A DNA stretch of 64,000 bases from an uncultured Lachnospiraceae bacterium. GTDB taxonomy: Bacteria; Bacillota; Clostridia; Lachnospirales; Lachnospiraceae. Below are positions 42,186 to 51,848 of the stretch, piece by piece (position 1 is the first letter of the stretch; every line of letters starts with the position of its first letter). The DNA lies in contig CAJTWM010000006.1 of assembly GCA_910579805.1 (NCBI GenBank), forward strand, positions 1-64,000. Reading direction: 5' to 3'. The notes under the pieces are model-generated. The model did no database searches. It was not told the origin of the DNA and saw only the letters and a program-made list of their open reading frames with translations. A program made the translations under genes and the position numbers.

Positions 42186-44429
42186 TTATCTATTCTCATT
42201 TACATAGATCTTTACACGGCTCTGGACTACGTCCGCTACATCCTTTGCGCTCTTCTGACCTTCGAAAAAGGCCGCCGCCTCCTCCGTAATGATATTGTTA
42301 ATCTCCTCATTATTTGTCATCACGCCGTCCACGATATCAATCAGATGCTTTACCGCGTCCACTTCTTCCTGTGTCGCCGCATAGATCTCAGCTTCCCAAT
42401 CGTCATAAGACCATGTAGTCTTCGGCTGTTTTACCTTCTCCCCGTTTTCATTTTCATAGTACTCCTGCTCCATGGCTTCTTCGAACTGCGCGTCTAAAGC
42501 AGAACGTAAGCTTGGGAAATTCCACCGGATATTGTTGTTCTGATAATCTTCCAGTAAGAACGTTCTTAAAAATTCCCATGCGCCTTCCTTTGCCTTTGCT
42601 TTGGAGTTGATTCCGAGAGAAGTCGCCGCCTGAATATAGGATCCCGTCCCCCCGTTCGTCGGAAAACCAATAAACGTGATAGGTTCTCCATACATCATCG
42701 CGTGCATCTGGTATGACTCCATATTGGAAATTCCCAGTTCCTGAAGCAGCAGCCTTCCGCTCTGGATCTTTGTCGGCACACTGTCGTCTTCCTCGCTCCA
42801 CTGGGATTCTTTCGGGAACGTATTGGCAAATTCCAATACTTTCTCAAAATATCCGTCGTCAAATTTACATTCGCCGGTCTCCCAATCAATAAAGCTGTCA
42901 AGAGCCGTGGTGCAGCAGTACCGTAACGCGCTGTCTTTTGTGCCGTATCCGAAAAGTTCCGTCCCTTCCGGTTTGGACGCTTTAAGCGCCATCACGTCGT
43001 CGATCGTCCATCCCGGCTCACTGCCCACGTCGGACGTTTTTCCGACTACGGTTGAGAGCATAAAGGAAGGAACGATACCGTACATTTTGCCTTCCCGCTC
43101 ATAAGCGCTAAATGCCGTTTCCACATAGTCTTCTCTTTTGATCTCGGCGTCTCCGTCCACAAACGGATTCAGATCCTCCAAGATTCCTTTTGCAATATAC
43201 AGATCCACACTGCTGTAAGTTAAATCTATAATATCCGGCCCCGCTCCCGAAATGATCTCATTATTGAGCTGGGTTCTTCCTGCCTCCCAATCATCCGCCC
43301 CATATTCTTTTACTTCAATCCTGTATTTCTGATTTGTCTTATTAAATTCGATAACGCTCCTTTTTACTTCCTGATCGATATACATCGTACCAAGCGTAAT
43401 GACTTCCTTCTCCACCACTTCGGACGCCGGTTTTTTGGTCAGATAGATAAATTCCGTCTTTGACTTTTCTTCGCTCCAGTCTACGGACACCGCAAAGATC
43501 CTTCCATCCTCCAGCATGGAAACACTGCGGACATAATCGCTGTCCACATCACAATTGATCCAGTTGACCAGTTCTTCCGAAGTCTCCGCCGTAATATCGT
43601 ATGCATAAACTTTGTTATTCCCTGACATCAGCAGCATATTTTCCCCTGCCGCTGTAAAACCGTTATAAGCGTCCGGTAAATTTTTATAGATCTTGCCCAG
43701 TTTTTTTGTCGCCGGATCGATTTCGTTTACGACCATACCGCCTTCATTGCCCCAGTATGTCACCGCAACGTTTCCGTTAGGCATGGTGAATATGGAATTG
43801 ATCCAATTATCCGCGGTCATTTCCCCCGCCTTGTTTCCTTCTTTATCCAGAATCCAAATATTGGACTCGCCTCCGCATATGTAAATATTCCCCTGCGAGT
43901 CTTCCGCCATGCCCTGAATATAGAAATTTTCCATGCCTTCGCCAAGAAATGTGACATCCTGATTAAAAAGTTCCGTGCCGTCCGGCGCATAACGTATCAG
44001 ATAGCAGACGTTCTTCCAGTTATCACCTTCCCCTTCCGAACGGTTTATGACAGTCAGAAGGTTCCCGTCTTCCTCTACGATCATACTATTTACATAATTG
44101 TTCGGCTCAATGGTAATGGGCAGTACTTCCGGCGTAGTTTCGCCGATCTTTATTTTACCGATTTTCTGGATATATTCTTCCGTTTCCTCATTATAGTTTC
44201 CGTCTAAGTAGTATAAAGTATCGCCGCTTAAAACCGATGTACTCACATTTTCAGTATCTACGGTCTGAAATTCAGCCACATAGACAAAATCTTTACCGTC
44301 TTCCTTACTTTCTCCCTGCGGCGTCCCTTTGCCGTCTCCGCCTTTACCGCCGCACCCTGCAAGCGATAAAACACAGGCTGCAGCAATTCCGGCCGATATG
44401 AATTTTTTATAAAGTTTACTCCGTTTCAT
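42186..44429 (-). CDS. Lipoprotein solute-binding protein, propeller-SBP fusion (2 of 3)
   Basis: 747 residues. Lipobox LSLAGC gives a lipidated Cys26. Residues about 45-335 look like a propeller (DSQGNIYICGGESNIWILDK, GNVAVTYWGNEGGMVVNEID). From about 345 the binding domain begins (VITLGTMYIDQEVKRSVIEF). It ends FFEGQKSAKDVADVVQSRVK. It is directly upstream of the permease pair, so it is the most likely partner of that channel. The ATG follows GGGGAGGATTCGA. Confidence 0.87.
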   Translation of the reverse strand: MKRSKLYKKFISAGIAAACVLSLAGCGGKGGDGKGTPQGESKEDGKDFVYVAEFQTVDTENVSTSVLSGDTLYYLDGNYNEETEEYIQKIGKIKIGETTPEVLPITIEPNNYVNSMIVEEDGNLLTVINRSEGEGDNWKNVCYLIRYAPDGTELFNQDVTFLGEGMENFYIQGMAEDSQGNIYICGGESNIWILDKEGNKAGEMTADNWINSIFTMPNGNVAVTYWGNEGGMVVNEIDPATKKLGKIYKNLPDAYNGFTAAGENMLLMSGNNKVYAYDITAETSEELVNWINCDVDSDYVRSVSMLEDGRIFAVSVDWSEEKSKTEFIYLTKKPASEVVEKEVITLGTMYIDQEVKRSVIEFNKTNQKYRIEVKEYGADDWEAGRTQLNNEIISGAGPDIIDLTYSSVDLYIAKGILEDLNPFVDGDAEIKREDYVETAFSAYEREGKMYGIVPSFMLSTVVGKTSDVGSEPGWTIDDVMALKASKPEGTELFGYGTKDSALRYCCTTALDSFIDWETGECKFDDGYFEKVLEFANTFPKESQWSEEDDSVPTKIQSGRLLLQELGISNMESYQMHAMMYGEPITFIGFPTNGGTGSYIQAATSLGINSKAKAKEGAWEFLRTFLLEDYQNNNIRWNFPSLRSALDAQFEEAMEQEYYENENGEKVKQPKTTWSYDDWEAEIYAATQEEVDAVKHLIDIVDGVMTNNEEINNIITEEAAAFFEGQKSAKDVADVVQSRVKIYVNENR

Positions 44430-44476
44430 TCGAATCCTCCCCTATTCTGTAATCATCCTGACTTCATGATTACTAT

Positions 44477-44485
44477 TGTATACCA
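44477..44485 (-). promoter_or_regulatory. Possible extended -10 promoter before SBP 2
   Basis: Minus strand TGG-TATACA, in the 109-base gap between SBP genes 3 and 2, with no clear -35 box. It would allow SBP 2 and the permeases to be expressed without SBP 3. Confidence 0.35.
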
Positions 44486-44538
44486 TCTTGTCTAAAGATG
44501 CATCTTAAGAATTTATGAACTGGGTATTTTTTATCGGG

Positions 44539-46773
44539 TCACCTGTTCTCATTTACAAATATCCGCACCCTGCTCTGGATAGTCCTTGCCGCTTCCTTTA
44601 CACTTTTTTGTCCTTCAAAAAAGGCGTCAGCCTCTTCCATGATCATATTGCTTATCTGCTGCGGTAAGTTTTTGATACCGTCAGCGGAATAGACCAATGA
44701 GCGAACCGCATCCATTTCCTCCTCTGTCGCCGCATAAAGCTTTCCTCTCCAATCGTCGTAAGTGATCTCGAATTTAGGTTCTTCCACCTGCTCTCCGTCG
44801 ATTTCCCCATATTCCGGCGTCATACTTTCTTCAAACTTTGCCTCCAGCGCTTCTTTTAAGATAGGCAGGGCAAGTTTCGCCCGTTCCGATTGATACTCCA
44901 ACGATAAAAGCGACCTTACAAACTCCCATGCAGCCTCTTTCTTTTCGGCATTTGCATTGATTCCCACAACAGGACTGGCCGGCTGGATATAAGATCCTGT
45001 CCCGCTGCCTGTCGGATAGCCAATAAAAGTAATCGCTTCCCCAAACAGTTCCGTATACATCTGATAACTTTCGACTCCTGAAATCCGGGCAGACACCGTC
45101 AGCATCGCACCGCTTCTAAGCTTCTGGGGCTCGCTGTATTCCTCTTCATGCTCCGGTTCTTTCGGAAATCCGTCGGCAAAAATAAGCAATTTTTCAAAAT
45201 CCTCTCCGTCAAAACTACACGCTCCCGTTTCCCAGTTGATAAACCGGTCTGCCGAACCGTAAAGAAAACTTTCCAACACACTGCGTTTCGACCCGTACCG
45301 GAACAATTCTGTCCCTTCCGGCTTCGATTCCATGAGTGCAACCGCCTCTTCTATCGTCCAACCGGGTTCTTCCCCTACGTCGGAAGTTCTTGCAATCATA
45401 GTATCGACGGAAAAATCCGGAGAAAAACACAGCAGTTTTCCGTCCTTTTCAAAAGCCGCAAGCACGCTTTCTACCAAATCCTCTCTTTTTATCGTGTGAT
45501 CCTCATCCATATAAGGATACAGATTCTCTAAAATCCCCTGTTTTTCATAGACGCGCATACTGTCATGATCAATCCAGAGAACATCCGGGCCGCGCCCCGC
45601 AGCTAACTCGGCATCCAACCTCATTTTTCCGGCTTCATAATCTTCCTCTCCATACCCTACCACTTCGATGCGGTAATTTTCGTTTGTCCTGTTAAACCGG
45701 AGTACTGCGTCTGATATGCCCATATCGCTTGCAAACATGACCCCCAAAACAATCGGTTCTTTTTTCGCTTCTGCTGCTTCTGCCGGTGTTTTCTTTTCTA
45801 AATACACCAGTTCTGCATCTGTCCCTTCACCGCTCTTTTTCTGACAGACCGCCAACAGACTTCCGTCCTCTGCGATCCCAAAACCGCCAAGGCTGTTTCC
45901 GTCCAGATCACATTCGCTGAAACTTACCAGCTCTTCACAACTCTCTGCAGTAAGATCGTACCGGTAAACTTTGTCCTTTCCCGACAGCAGCATGGTGTCC
46001 CCTGATGACGCCGCAAAGCTGCATGCTTCCGGCAGATTCCCATACATTCTTCCGAATTTTCCTAAAGGATCCTCTATTTCCCTGAAATACGCGTTTCCGC
46101 CTTCTTCGTAAAAACTTACCGCCACTTTGCCGCTTGGCAGGGTAAACAAAGCCTCCGCCCATGTTTCACAAGGCAGTCTGCCAATCTGGTTTCCTTCTTT
46201 GTCAAAAATCCAAATAGTACTGAAGTCATCCACACTTCCGCCGCTGCTGACATAAATATTACCCTCCCTATCCGATGCCATATACTGGATGTAAAAATAA
46301 GCGTCCTCTCCTGCAATGCCTGTGATATCCGACTGAAAAACTAACTCCCCCGCCGCCGTATAGCCGTTCAGAAAATAGGAAGACTGGCGAATCACGATCA
46401 TAAAAAGATTCTTTTCCTCATTCACACTCAGGCTGCTGATAAAATCCCCTTCTTCCATTTCCAATGGAAAGATTTCAGGGATATCTTCCCCCACCTTCAT
46501 ACCGTATACCTGCCGCTTTGCTTTACCCGTTTGCCCCAAATCTTCTTCAATAAGAAAATAGATCTTATCGCCGAGGATCTCAGCCCCTTTCACCTTTCCG
46601 TTTATGTCAAATTTCTGATGCTTTGCAACATAGACAAAATCCCGTTCCCTTTCGGCCCCTTCTATGTCCTTTCTGTTCTCTATATGTTCCTCACTGCCGC
46701 AGCCGGACAACTGCAAGGTACAGCCGAGAACCAGCATGAAGACCGTCATACTTTTTAAAATTCCGCTTTTCAT
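44539..46773 (-). CDS. Lipoprotein solute-binding protein, propeller-SBP fusion (3 of 3)
   Basis: 744 residues from the ATG after AAGGGGAGGTCT; a longer frame lacks a site. Lipobox LQLSGC. The propeller-like part (REGNIYVSSGGSVDDFSTIW, SGKVAVSFYEEGGNAYFREI) and binding domain (PIVLGVMFASDMGISDAVLR) align along the full length with SBP 2, so one arose by tandem duplication. It ends FFEGQKSVKEAARTIQSRVR. First gene of the locus. Confidence 0.87.
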   Translation of the reverse strand: MKSGILKSMTVFMLVLGCTLQLSGCGSEEHIENRKDIEGAERERDFVYVAKHQKFDINGKVKGAEILGDKIYFLIEEDLGQTGKAKRQVYGMKVGEDIPEIFPLEMEEGDFISSLSVNEEKNLFMIVIRQSSYFLNGYTAAGELVFQSDITGIAGEDAYFYIQYMASDREGNIYVSSGGSVDDFSTIWIFDKEGNQIGRLPCETWAEALFTLPSGKVAVSFYEEGGNAYFREIEDPLGKFGRMYGNLPEACSFAASSGDTMLLSGKDKVYRYDLTAESCEELVSFSECDLDGNSLGGFGIAEDGSLLAVCQKKSGEGTDAELVYLEKKTPAEAAEAKKEPIVLGVMFASDMGISDAVLRFNRTNENYRIEVVGYGEEDYEAGKMRLDAELAAGRGPDVLWIDHDSMRVYEKQGILENLYPYMDEDHTIKREDLVESVLAAFEKDGKLLCFSPDFSVDTMIARTSDVGEEPGWTIEEAVALMESKPEGTELFRYGSKRSVLESFLYGSADRFINWETGACSFDGEDFEKLLIFADGFPKEPEHEEEYSEPQKLRSGAMLTVSARISGVESYQMYTELFGEAITFIGYPTGSGTGSYIQPASPVVGINANAEKKEAAWEFVRSLLSLEYQSERAKLALPILKEALEAKFEESMTPEYGEIDGEQVEEPKFEITYDDWRGKLYAATEEEMDAVRSLVYSADGIKNLPQQISNMIMEEADAFFEGQKSVKEAARTIQSRVRIFVNENR

Positions 46774-46834
46774 AGACCTCCCCTTGATTTTTCTCAACAT
46801 AAGTATCTTATCATTTAAGTTTTAAATTAAATGC

Positions 46835-46863
46835 ATTGTATCACAAAACTCTCTATATTACAA
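46835..46863 (-). promoter_or_regulatory. Promoter of the SBP/permease/adaptor locus
   Basis: Minus strand TTGTAA, 17 bases, TACAAT, with TGA just before the -10 box. It is 62 bases upstream of the start codon of SBP 3. Confidence 0.6.
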
Positions 46864-47108
46864 AACTTACAAAATTTCATTTCTTCTCGTTTTTATGGCA
46901 GCCGGACTTTTTAAAGCCCGGCTGTTATTCTTTGACGTTAATGTAATTCCAGAAGCAGACTGAGTGATACCGCAGCCTTTTGTGGCCGATCTTTCCATGC
47001 AGGCCGGCAGCGGCACTTCTGCAATCCACAGGGAACTGATTACGATATGCACAGGAATGCTGCTGTGATTATGCCCATTCAGACGGCCGCAAAATCTTCA
47101 TCACCGTA
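46864..47108. other. Intergenic region with a hairpin and a possible gene remnant
   Basis: A CAGCCGG/CCGGCTG hairpin at 46902-46928 has a T-rich tail on the plus strand. On the minus strand a short frame ending at 46924 (YHSVCFWNYINVKE, stop) runs straight into it, like the 3' end of a lost gene. No intact gene is visible. Confidence 0.35.
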
Positions 47109-47602
47109 TTACAATTTAAACTCTTGTAAAAAACGTCGGAATATCTGTTCCCGATCTCTTGCAGTTTCAAAATAAAGCAGGTCGTACTCTTGACACTGCC
47201 CTTTCATATAAATGCTTTGCTCCACAATATATTCTGCGCCCTCCCGAAGTTCTTCGTCCGATTTGTAAAAGGTATAATCTTTTTCCGTGTCATACCTCTT
47301 TTGAATTGCAAACCGCTCCTCCGGCGTTACGTCGGACGTAATGAAATAGGCAATTTCACAATTCGCCCCATGAATATATTTCATATAGTCCTCTGGCAAA
47401 AGCTGATAGATATCCAACACCATGCCCGGCTCAAACTCATCGTACTCGCCACTGTCCAGCATTGCTCGGATAAAAGGCGCCATCTTACCGCTATGATTGA
47501 ATCCATGCTGATATGCTGATACCCATACTGTCTGGACAGCCGATGAGAGATCGTACTTTTTCCGGCTCTTGGAACACCCGCAATAATAATGTTATTTTTC
47601 AT
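47109..47602 (-). pseudogene. P-loop nucleoside/adenylate-kinase-like gene with internal deletion
   Basis: The 5' part reads MKNNIIIAGVPRAGKSTISH then RLSRQYGYQHISMDSII, a clear Walker A kinase start (GVPRAGKST). Near 47483-47490 the frame breaks. The other frame continues SGKMAPFIRAMLDSGEYDEF and runs to EQIFRRFLQEFKL, the C-terminal two thirds. The stretch between DSII and SGK, about 30 residues in intact relatives as I remember them, is missing. So this is one gene with an out-of-frame deletion, not two genes. No selection for function is expected. Confidence 0.75.
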
Positions 47603-47788
47603 CTAATATCCTTTCAAAATACCGGCATTTCCCCAATGCCTGTCTTTCGGTCTTTGATTCCCTTGTTTCAGAATAATGTGGCGCTGATTCTATCAGGGAT
47701 TCCTCTTCAGGTTCCTGCTGAAAATAAAGAAACGCAATAGTGAAAGGAAAAGGCAGGTCTCCCGAACGGCTGCAGCCGTACCTGTGTA

Positions 47789-48484
47789 TCAAAACCCGCA
47801 GACCGATATATAATACTTCTCCCTCCAGATCATTTCCCGAAATCCCGCCACCACTTCTCCTTTTTCATTCTTTATCTTTCCGCTTTCCCTGTCCGCCAGG
47901 ATCTCCTTCATCGACCTTTTCATGCCTTCTCCCGTCAATTTGACATAACTTTCCTTGATCGCCCAAAGTCTGCACAGCAGCTTTTCTTTTTCCGTCTCAT
48001 TCTCCTGCAGGACAACGGCCCCAAGTTCCTTATCATGAAGAAAATGTCTCGCCATATTATCCTTGATCTTACGATGTATCTGAATATCGACCCCCACCGG
48101 CCGGCTGTCAAAGGCCCCTGCAACGTAATCCCCCGAATGGGAAAGATTAAAATGGATCTGCGGATAATTTACAAAAAAAGGCTTTCCGTTTCTGCCGAAA
48201 TCACAGGTTATATCTTTTCCGGTCTTCCCAAAAAATTCCGAAAACATTTCCCAATTTACCTTACCTGCCTCCATCTCCTGCAAAGAAAAGCCGTTTTCCC
48301 CTTCCTCCCACTCCATTACGCCAAGGCAGAGCAGGGCTCCGGCACAAAGACTGCGTATCTTGTCCTTGTCGTGACGGCACTTTTCAATCTTCTCCTGCCG
48401 CTGTTTTCCCAGACTTGCAAACATCCGCTCTTCCAGTATGCCGCTTTTCTCAACCTCTTTAATATCCATAATATATAACTTCAC
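47789..48484 (-). CDS. 4'-phosphopantetheinyl transferase (Sfp type)
   Basis: 231 residues from the GTG after AAGGAG. Motifs: GRNGKPFF, FNLSHSGDYVAGAF, VGVDIQ (Mg-binding Asp) and LWAIKESYVKLTGEGM (KES and Lys). It transfers the phosphopantetheine arm of CoA to carrier proteins. It is of the longer Sfp kind used for peptide or polyketide synthases, not the short AcpS. No synthase cluster is in the window, so the target is unknown. Confidence 0.9.
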   Translation of the reverse strand: MKLYIMDIKEVEKSGILEERMFASLGKQRQEKIEKCRHDKDKIRSLCAGALLCLGVMEWEEGENGFSLQEMEAGKVNWEMFSEFFGKTGKDITCDFGRNGKPFFVNYPQIHFNLSHSGDYVAGAFDSRPVGVDIQIHRKIKDNMARHFLHDKELGAVVLQENETEKEKLLCRLWAIKESYVKLTGEGMKRSMKEILADRESGKIKNEKGEVVAGFREMIWREKYYISVCGF

Positions 48485-48503
48485 AATAAACTCCTTAAAG
48501 ACA

Positions 48504-48525
48504 GGCACCCGTAAAAACGGGTGCC
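48504..48525 (-). terminator. Rho-independent terminator after aspS
   Basis: A nine-base perfect stem (GGCACCCGT/ACGGGTGCC) with a 4-base loop, then TGTCTTT on the minus strand. It lies between the aspS stop and the transferase start, only 20 bases from the latter. Confidence 0.7.
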
Positions 48526-48582
48526 CGCTGTTTTATGTCTGTTTTGTCCATCCGTTTTAGCTGCCGTGATTCTATCCTTTTC

Positions 48583-50376
48583 CTATTCCCCTTCCGTAAG
48601 GTTCACCGAGATCTGCAGTTCGTCAAGCTGCACCCGGTCCACCACATTGGGCGCGTCGGTCATTAAACAGGACGCATCCTTCACCTTCGGAAAAGCAATT
48701 ACTTCCCTGATGCTCTCTGCCTTCACAAGCAGCATGACAAGTCTGTCCAGTCCGTAAGCAAGTCCTGCGTGGGGCGGAACGCCGTATTTGAACGCGTTCA
48801 ACAAAAAACCAAAACGCTCATAGGCGCTTTCCCTGCTAAATCCCAGCACTTCAAACATCTTTTCCTGTACGTCGCTTTGGAAAATACGGACTGAACCGCC
48901 TCCTAATTCCACGCCGTTCAGTACAATATCATAAGCCTTGGCACGCACCGCTCCCGGATCGGTATCGAGCAGTTTTAGATCCTCCTCCACCGGCATGGTA
49001 AAAGGATGATGCATCGCTACAAAGCGGTCTTCCTCCTCGCTGTATTCCAAAAGCGGAAATTCCGTCACCCAGAGGAAATTGAATTTCCCGTTATCGATCA
49101 AGTCCATCTGTTTCGCAAGTTCCAAACGCAGCGCCCCCAAAACGTTCCATACGATCTTGTTTTTATCGGCTGCGAAGAAAAGCAGGTCTCCTTTTTCGCC
49201 GCCCATGGCTTCTACCAACGCATCAAGTTCTTCCGGCGTCATAAACTTTGCAAAAGAAGATTTATAGCTTCCGTCCTGCTGTACGGAAAGATAAGCGAGT
49301 CCCTTCGCGCCGTAGCCTTTTGCAAAATCCACCAGCGCGTCGATCTTTTTACGGGGCATTTCCGCCTGCCCTTTGGCATTGATGCCGCGGACGGAACCGC
49401 CGTTTTCCAACGCGGAAGTAAATACGCCGAACCCGCACCCTTCCACAATTTTAGATACATCGGTAAGCTCCATGCCGAAGCGGGTATCCGGTTTGTCGGA
49501 GCCGAAACGGTCCATGGCCTCTTTCCATGTCATTCTCGGAAGAGGAAGGGCAACGTCAAGGCCGATCGCCTCTTTACACACGGTCCTGATCAGTCTCTCA
49601 TTGACTTCCATTACATCCTCCGCATCTACGAAAGACAGCTCCATATCCACCTGTGTAAACTCCGGCTGCCTGTCCGCACGCAGATCTTCGTCACGGAAAC
49701 ACTTTGCAAGCTGGAAATAACGGTCATAGCCGGAACACATCAAAAGCTGTTTAAAAAGCTGGGGCGACTGGGGCAGCGCATAAAAATTCCCCGGATGCAC
49801 GCGGCTCGGCACAAGATAATCCCTCGCTCCTTCGGGCGTGGATTTGGTAAGCATCGGCGTTTCTATCTCTAAAAATCCTTCTTCCGCCAAAAAAGCCCTG
49901 ATGGAAGTCGCGATCTTACTTCTTAAAATGATATTTTTCTGCAGATCCGGCCTCCTTAAATCCAAATACCTGTATTTTAAACGAAGCTCTTCCTTCGTCT
50001 TGGAATCTTCTTCTATAGGGAAGGGCGGCGTCTGGGCCTCGGACAAAATGCGAAGTTCCTTTGCCCTTACCTCGATCTGCCCCGTAGCAAGACTGGCGTT
50101 AGCTTCGCCCGCTCTCTTTTCCACGTTACCAACGACGGCGACTACAAATTCGCTTCTTAATTTTTCCGCCTTGGCAAAATTTTCCGCCCCGCATTCCTCT
50201 TCCTCAAAAATGATCTGCAGAATCCCGGATCTGTCCCTTAGATCCACAAAGATAATGCCGCCTTTGTTTCTCTGCTTCTGTATCCACCCCATGACGGTAA
50301 CCCTTTCTCCTGCGTTTGCCGCGCCAAGTTCCGCACATCTATGGCTTCTTTTCAGCCCTGTCATCGATTCGTTCAT
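48583..50376 (-). CDS. aspS: Aspartyl-tRNA synthetase
   Basis: 597 residues, the bacterial type with an N-terminal OB anticodon domain and an inserted GAD domain. Class II motifs: FRDEDLRADRQPEFTQVDME (motif 2) and GLAYGLDRLVMLL (motif 3). Follows hisS by 73 bases; the pair is an operon in most Firmicutes. Confidence 0.97.
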   Translation of the reverse strand: MNESMTGLKRSHRCAELGAANAGERVTVMGWIQKQRNKGGIIFVDLRDRSGILQIIFEEEECGAENFAKAEKLRSEFVVAVVGNVEKRAGEANASLATGQIEVRAKELRILSEAQTPPFPIEEDSKTKEELRLKYRYLDLRRPDLQKNIILRSKIATSIRAFLAEEGFLEIETPMLTKSTPEGARDYLVPSRVHPGNFYALPQSPQLFKQLLMCSGYDRYFQLAKCFRDEDLRADRQPEFTQVDMELSFVDAEDVMEVNERLIRTVCKEAIGLDVALPLPRMTWKEAMDRFGSDKPDTRFGMELTDVSKIVEGCGFGVFTSALENGGSVRGINAKGQAEMPRKKIDALVDFAKGYGAKGLAYLSVQQDGSYKSSFAKFMTPEELDALVEAMGGEKGDLLFFAADKNKIVWNVLGALRLELAKQMDLIDNGKFNFLWVTEFPLLEYSEEEDRFVAMHHPFTMPVEEDLKLLDTDPGAVRAKAYDIVLNGVELGGGSVRIFQSDVQEKMFEVLGFSRESAYERFGFLLNAFKYGVPPHAGLAYGLDRLVMLLVKAESIREVIAFPKVKDASCLMTDAPNVVDRVQLDELQISVNLTEGE

Positions 50377-50449
50377 GTTACTCCTCCGTTCTCGTTCCGC
50401 CCTGTCTCAGGCCCAAATCTCTTATCAATACCGGTTTTTCTTCCGGCCT

Positions 50450-51712
50450 CTAATCCTGCAGGGGATTTTTATAAAATTCTTTAAATTCTTCATATCCTTC
50501 CGCCGCAAGCTGTTCTTTCTGGAACTTTTTATTTTTGTTCATCCTCGCCACTAACACCTGCGTACCGTCTTTCCTCTCTTCCTGCGCCTTTGCGACCACA
50601 TCGCACAACCGCTCTCCGGATACGCCTTTTTCAATCAGATAGGCGATCTTTTTATTCTCATTCGGAATCTTAAAACCGTTCTCCATCATGATAAGGATAA
50701 TCCGCTCAAAACCGATGGAAAATCCGCAGGCAGGCACGTCCTTTCCCGTAAACCGCCCTATCATTTTATCATAACGTCCGCCGCCGCCGCAGCTTCCGCC
50801 AAATTCCGGCATGGCGACCTCGAAGATCGTTCCTGTATAATAGGACATACCCCTTACCAGCGTAGGGTCAAATACCAGTTCGAAATGCTCCCCTTTCGTC
50901 GCTTTCACACTTTCTACGATCTCCCTAAAACTGCTCCTTACCTGCTCGTCAATAAAATCCGCCAACTTCTCTTCTATAAATAGCAAGCTGTCTTCCGCTT
51001 CGTCCAATCCCTTAAACAGATCCAGATACTTTTTCACGCTTTCCCTGTCGTATCCTGCCTCCGCCAGTTCTTTCTCCACACCCTCCATTCCGATCTTATC
51101 CATCTTATCAAGGGTGATAAAAATGCTGTCGTAATCCGCTTCCTGAAATCCGCTGTATGCCGCCATTGCTTTCAGAATACGCCTGTCGTTGATCCTGATC
51201 TGAAAATTCCGGAATCCAAGGTTTCCAAGCGTGGTAGTCGTGGCCAGAATCAGTTCGATCTCAGCAAGGTTAGAAGCTTCGCCCAAAATATCGATATCAC
51301 ACTGCATAAACTGGCGGTATCTTCCTTTCTGGGGTCTGTCCGCCCTCCATACATTCCCTATCTGCAGCGCTTTAAACGGAGACGGCAGTTCATTGGAATG
51401 ATTGGAATAAAACCGGACCAAAGGAACGGTCAGATCGTAACGCATTCCGAAATCCACCAGATCCGATTCTCCCTGTGCCGTTTCCAGATTCAGCTTTTCT
51501 CCCCTTTTTAATACTTTAAAAATCAGTTTTTCGTTTTCGCCGCCCTGCTTGCTGCTCAAATTTACAATGCTTTCCATGCAAGGCGTTTCCATAGGCGTAA
51601 AACCAAATTTCCCATAAGTATCTTTGATCACTCCTATCACATAATCCCGTAATTTCATTTCTTCCGGCATAATATCTTTCATTCCCGTTACCGGTTTTTT
51701 ATTCAGCGCCAT
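50450..51712 (-). CDS. hisS: Histidyl-tRNA synthetase
   Basis: 420 residues. Class II motifs: RYDLTVPLVRF, IGNVWRADRPQKGRYRQFMQ then CDIDILG, and the His-specific GGGRYDKM with CGFSIGFERI. The C-terminal anticodon domain ends with EEFKEFYKNPLQD. The promoter is at 51802-51830; no T-box leader is visible upstream. Confidence 0.97.
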   Translation of the reverse strand: MALNKKPVTGMKDIMPEEMKLRDYVIGVIKDTYGKFGFTPMETPCMESIVNLSSKQGGENEKLIFKVLKRGEKLNLETAQGESDLVDFGMRYDLTVPLVRFYSNHSNELPSPFKALQIGNVWRADRPQKGRYRQFMQCDIDILGEASNLAEIELILATTTTLGNLGFRNFQIRINDRRILKAMAAYSGFQEADYDSIFITLDKMDKIGMEGVEKELAEAGYDRESVKKYLDLFKGLDEAEDSLLFIEEKLADFIDEQVRSSFREIVESVKATKGEHFELVFDPTLVRGMSYYTGTIFEVAMPEFGGSCGGGGRYDKMIGRFTGKDVPACGFSIGFERIILIMMENGFKIPNENKKIAYLIEKGVSGERLCDVVAKAQEERKDGTQVLVARMNKNKKFQKEQLAAEGYEEFKEFYKNPLQD

Positions 51713-51801
51713 ATCTTAAGTTTATCCTTTCCATGATTTTCTTTCCGTCTTCCACCGTACCTCTTTGCGGTGAACACGAAATAAGAAGAATATCTTTAAC
51801 G

Positions 51802-51830
51802 ATTTTACACCGTTTTTTCTTCTTTTTCAA
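51802..51830 (-). promoter_or_regulatory. Promoter of the hisS-aspS operon
   Basis: Minus strand TTGAAA, 17 bases, TAAAAT, 90 bases upstream of the hisS start codon. Confidence 0.65.
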
Positions 51831-51848
51831 TTCCAATCCCAAGTTTTT

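Noticed and set aside
46867..47052. 61-residue minus-strand frame
   Set aside because: No ribosome-binding site or recognisable domain; treated as part of a degraded intergenic region.
47592..47792. 66-residue minus-strand frame between the pseudogene and the transferase
   Set aside because: No ribosome-binding site, overlaps the pseudogene start and has no coding character.
51713..51848. T-box leader of hisS
   Set aside because: Only about 90 bases lie between the promoter and the start codon; no specifier stem or terminator pair is visible.
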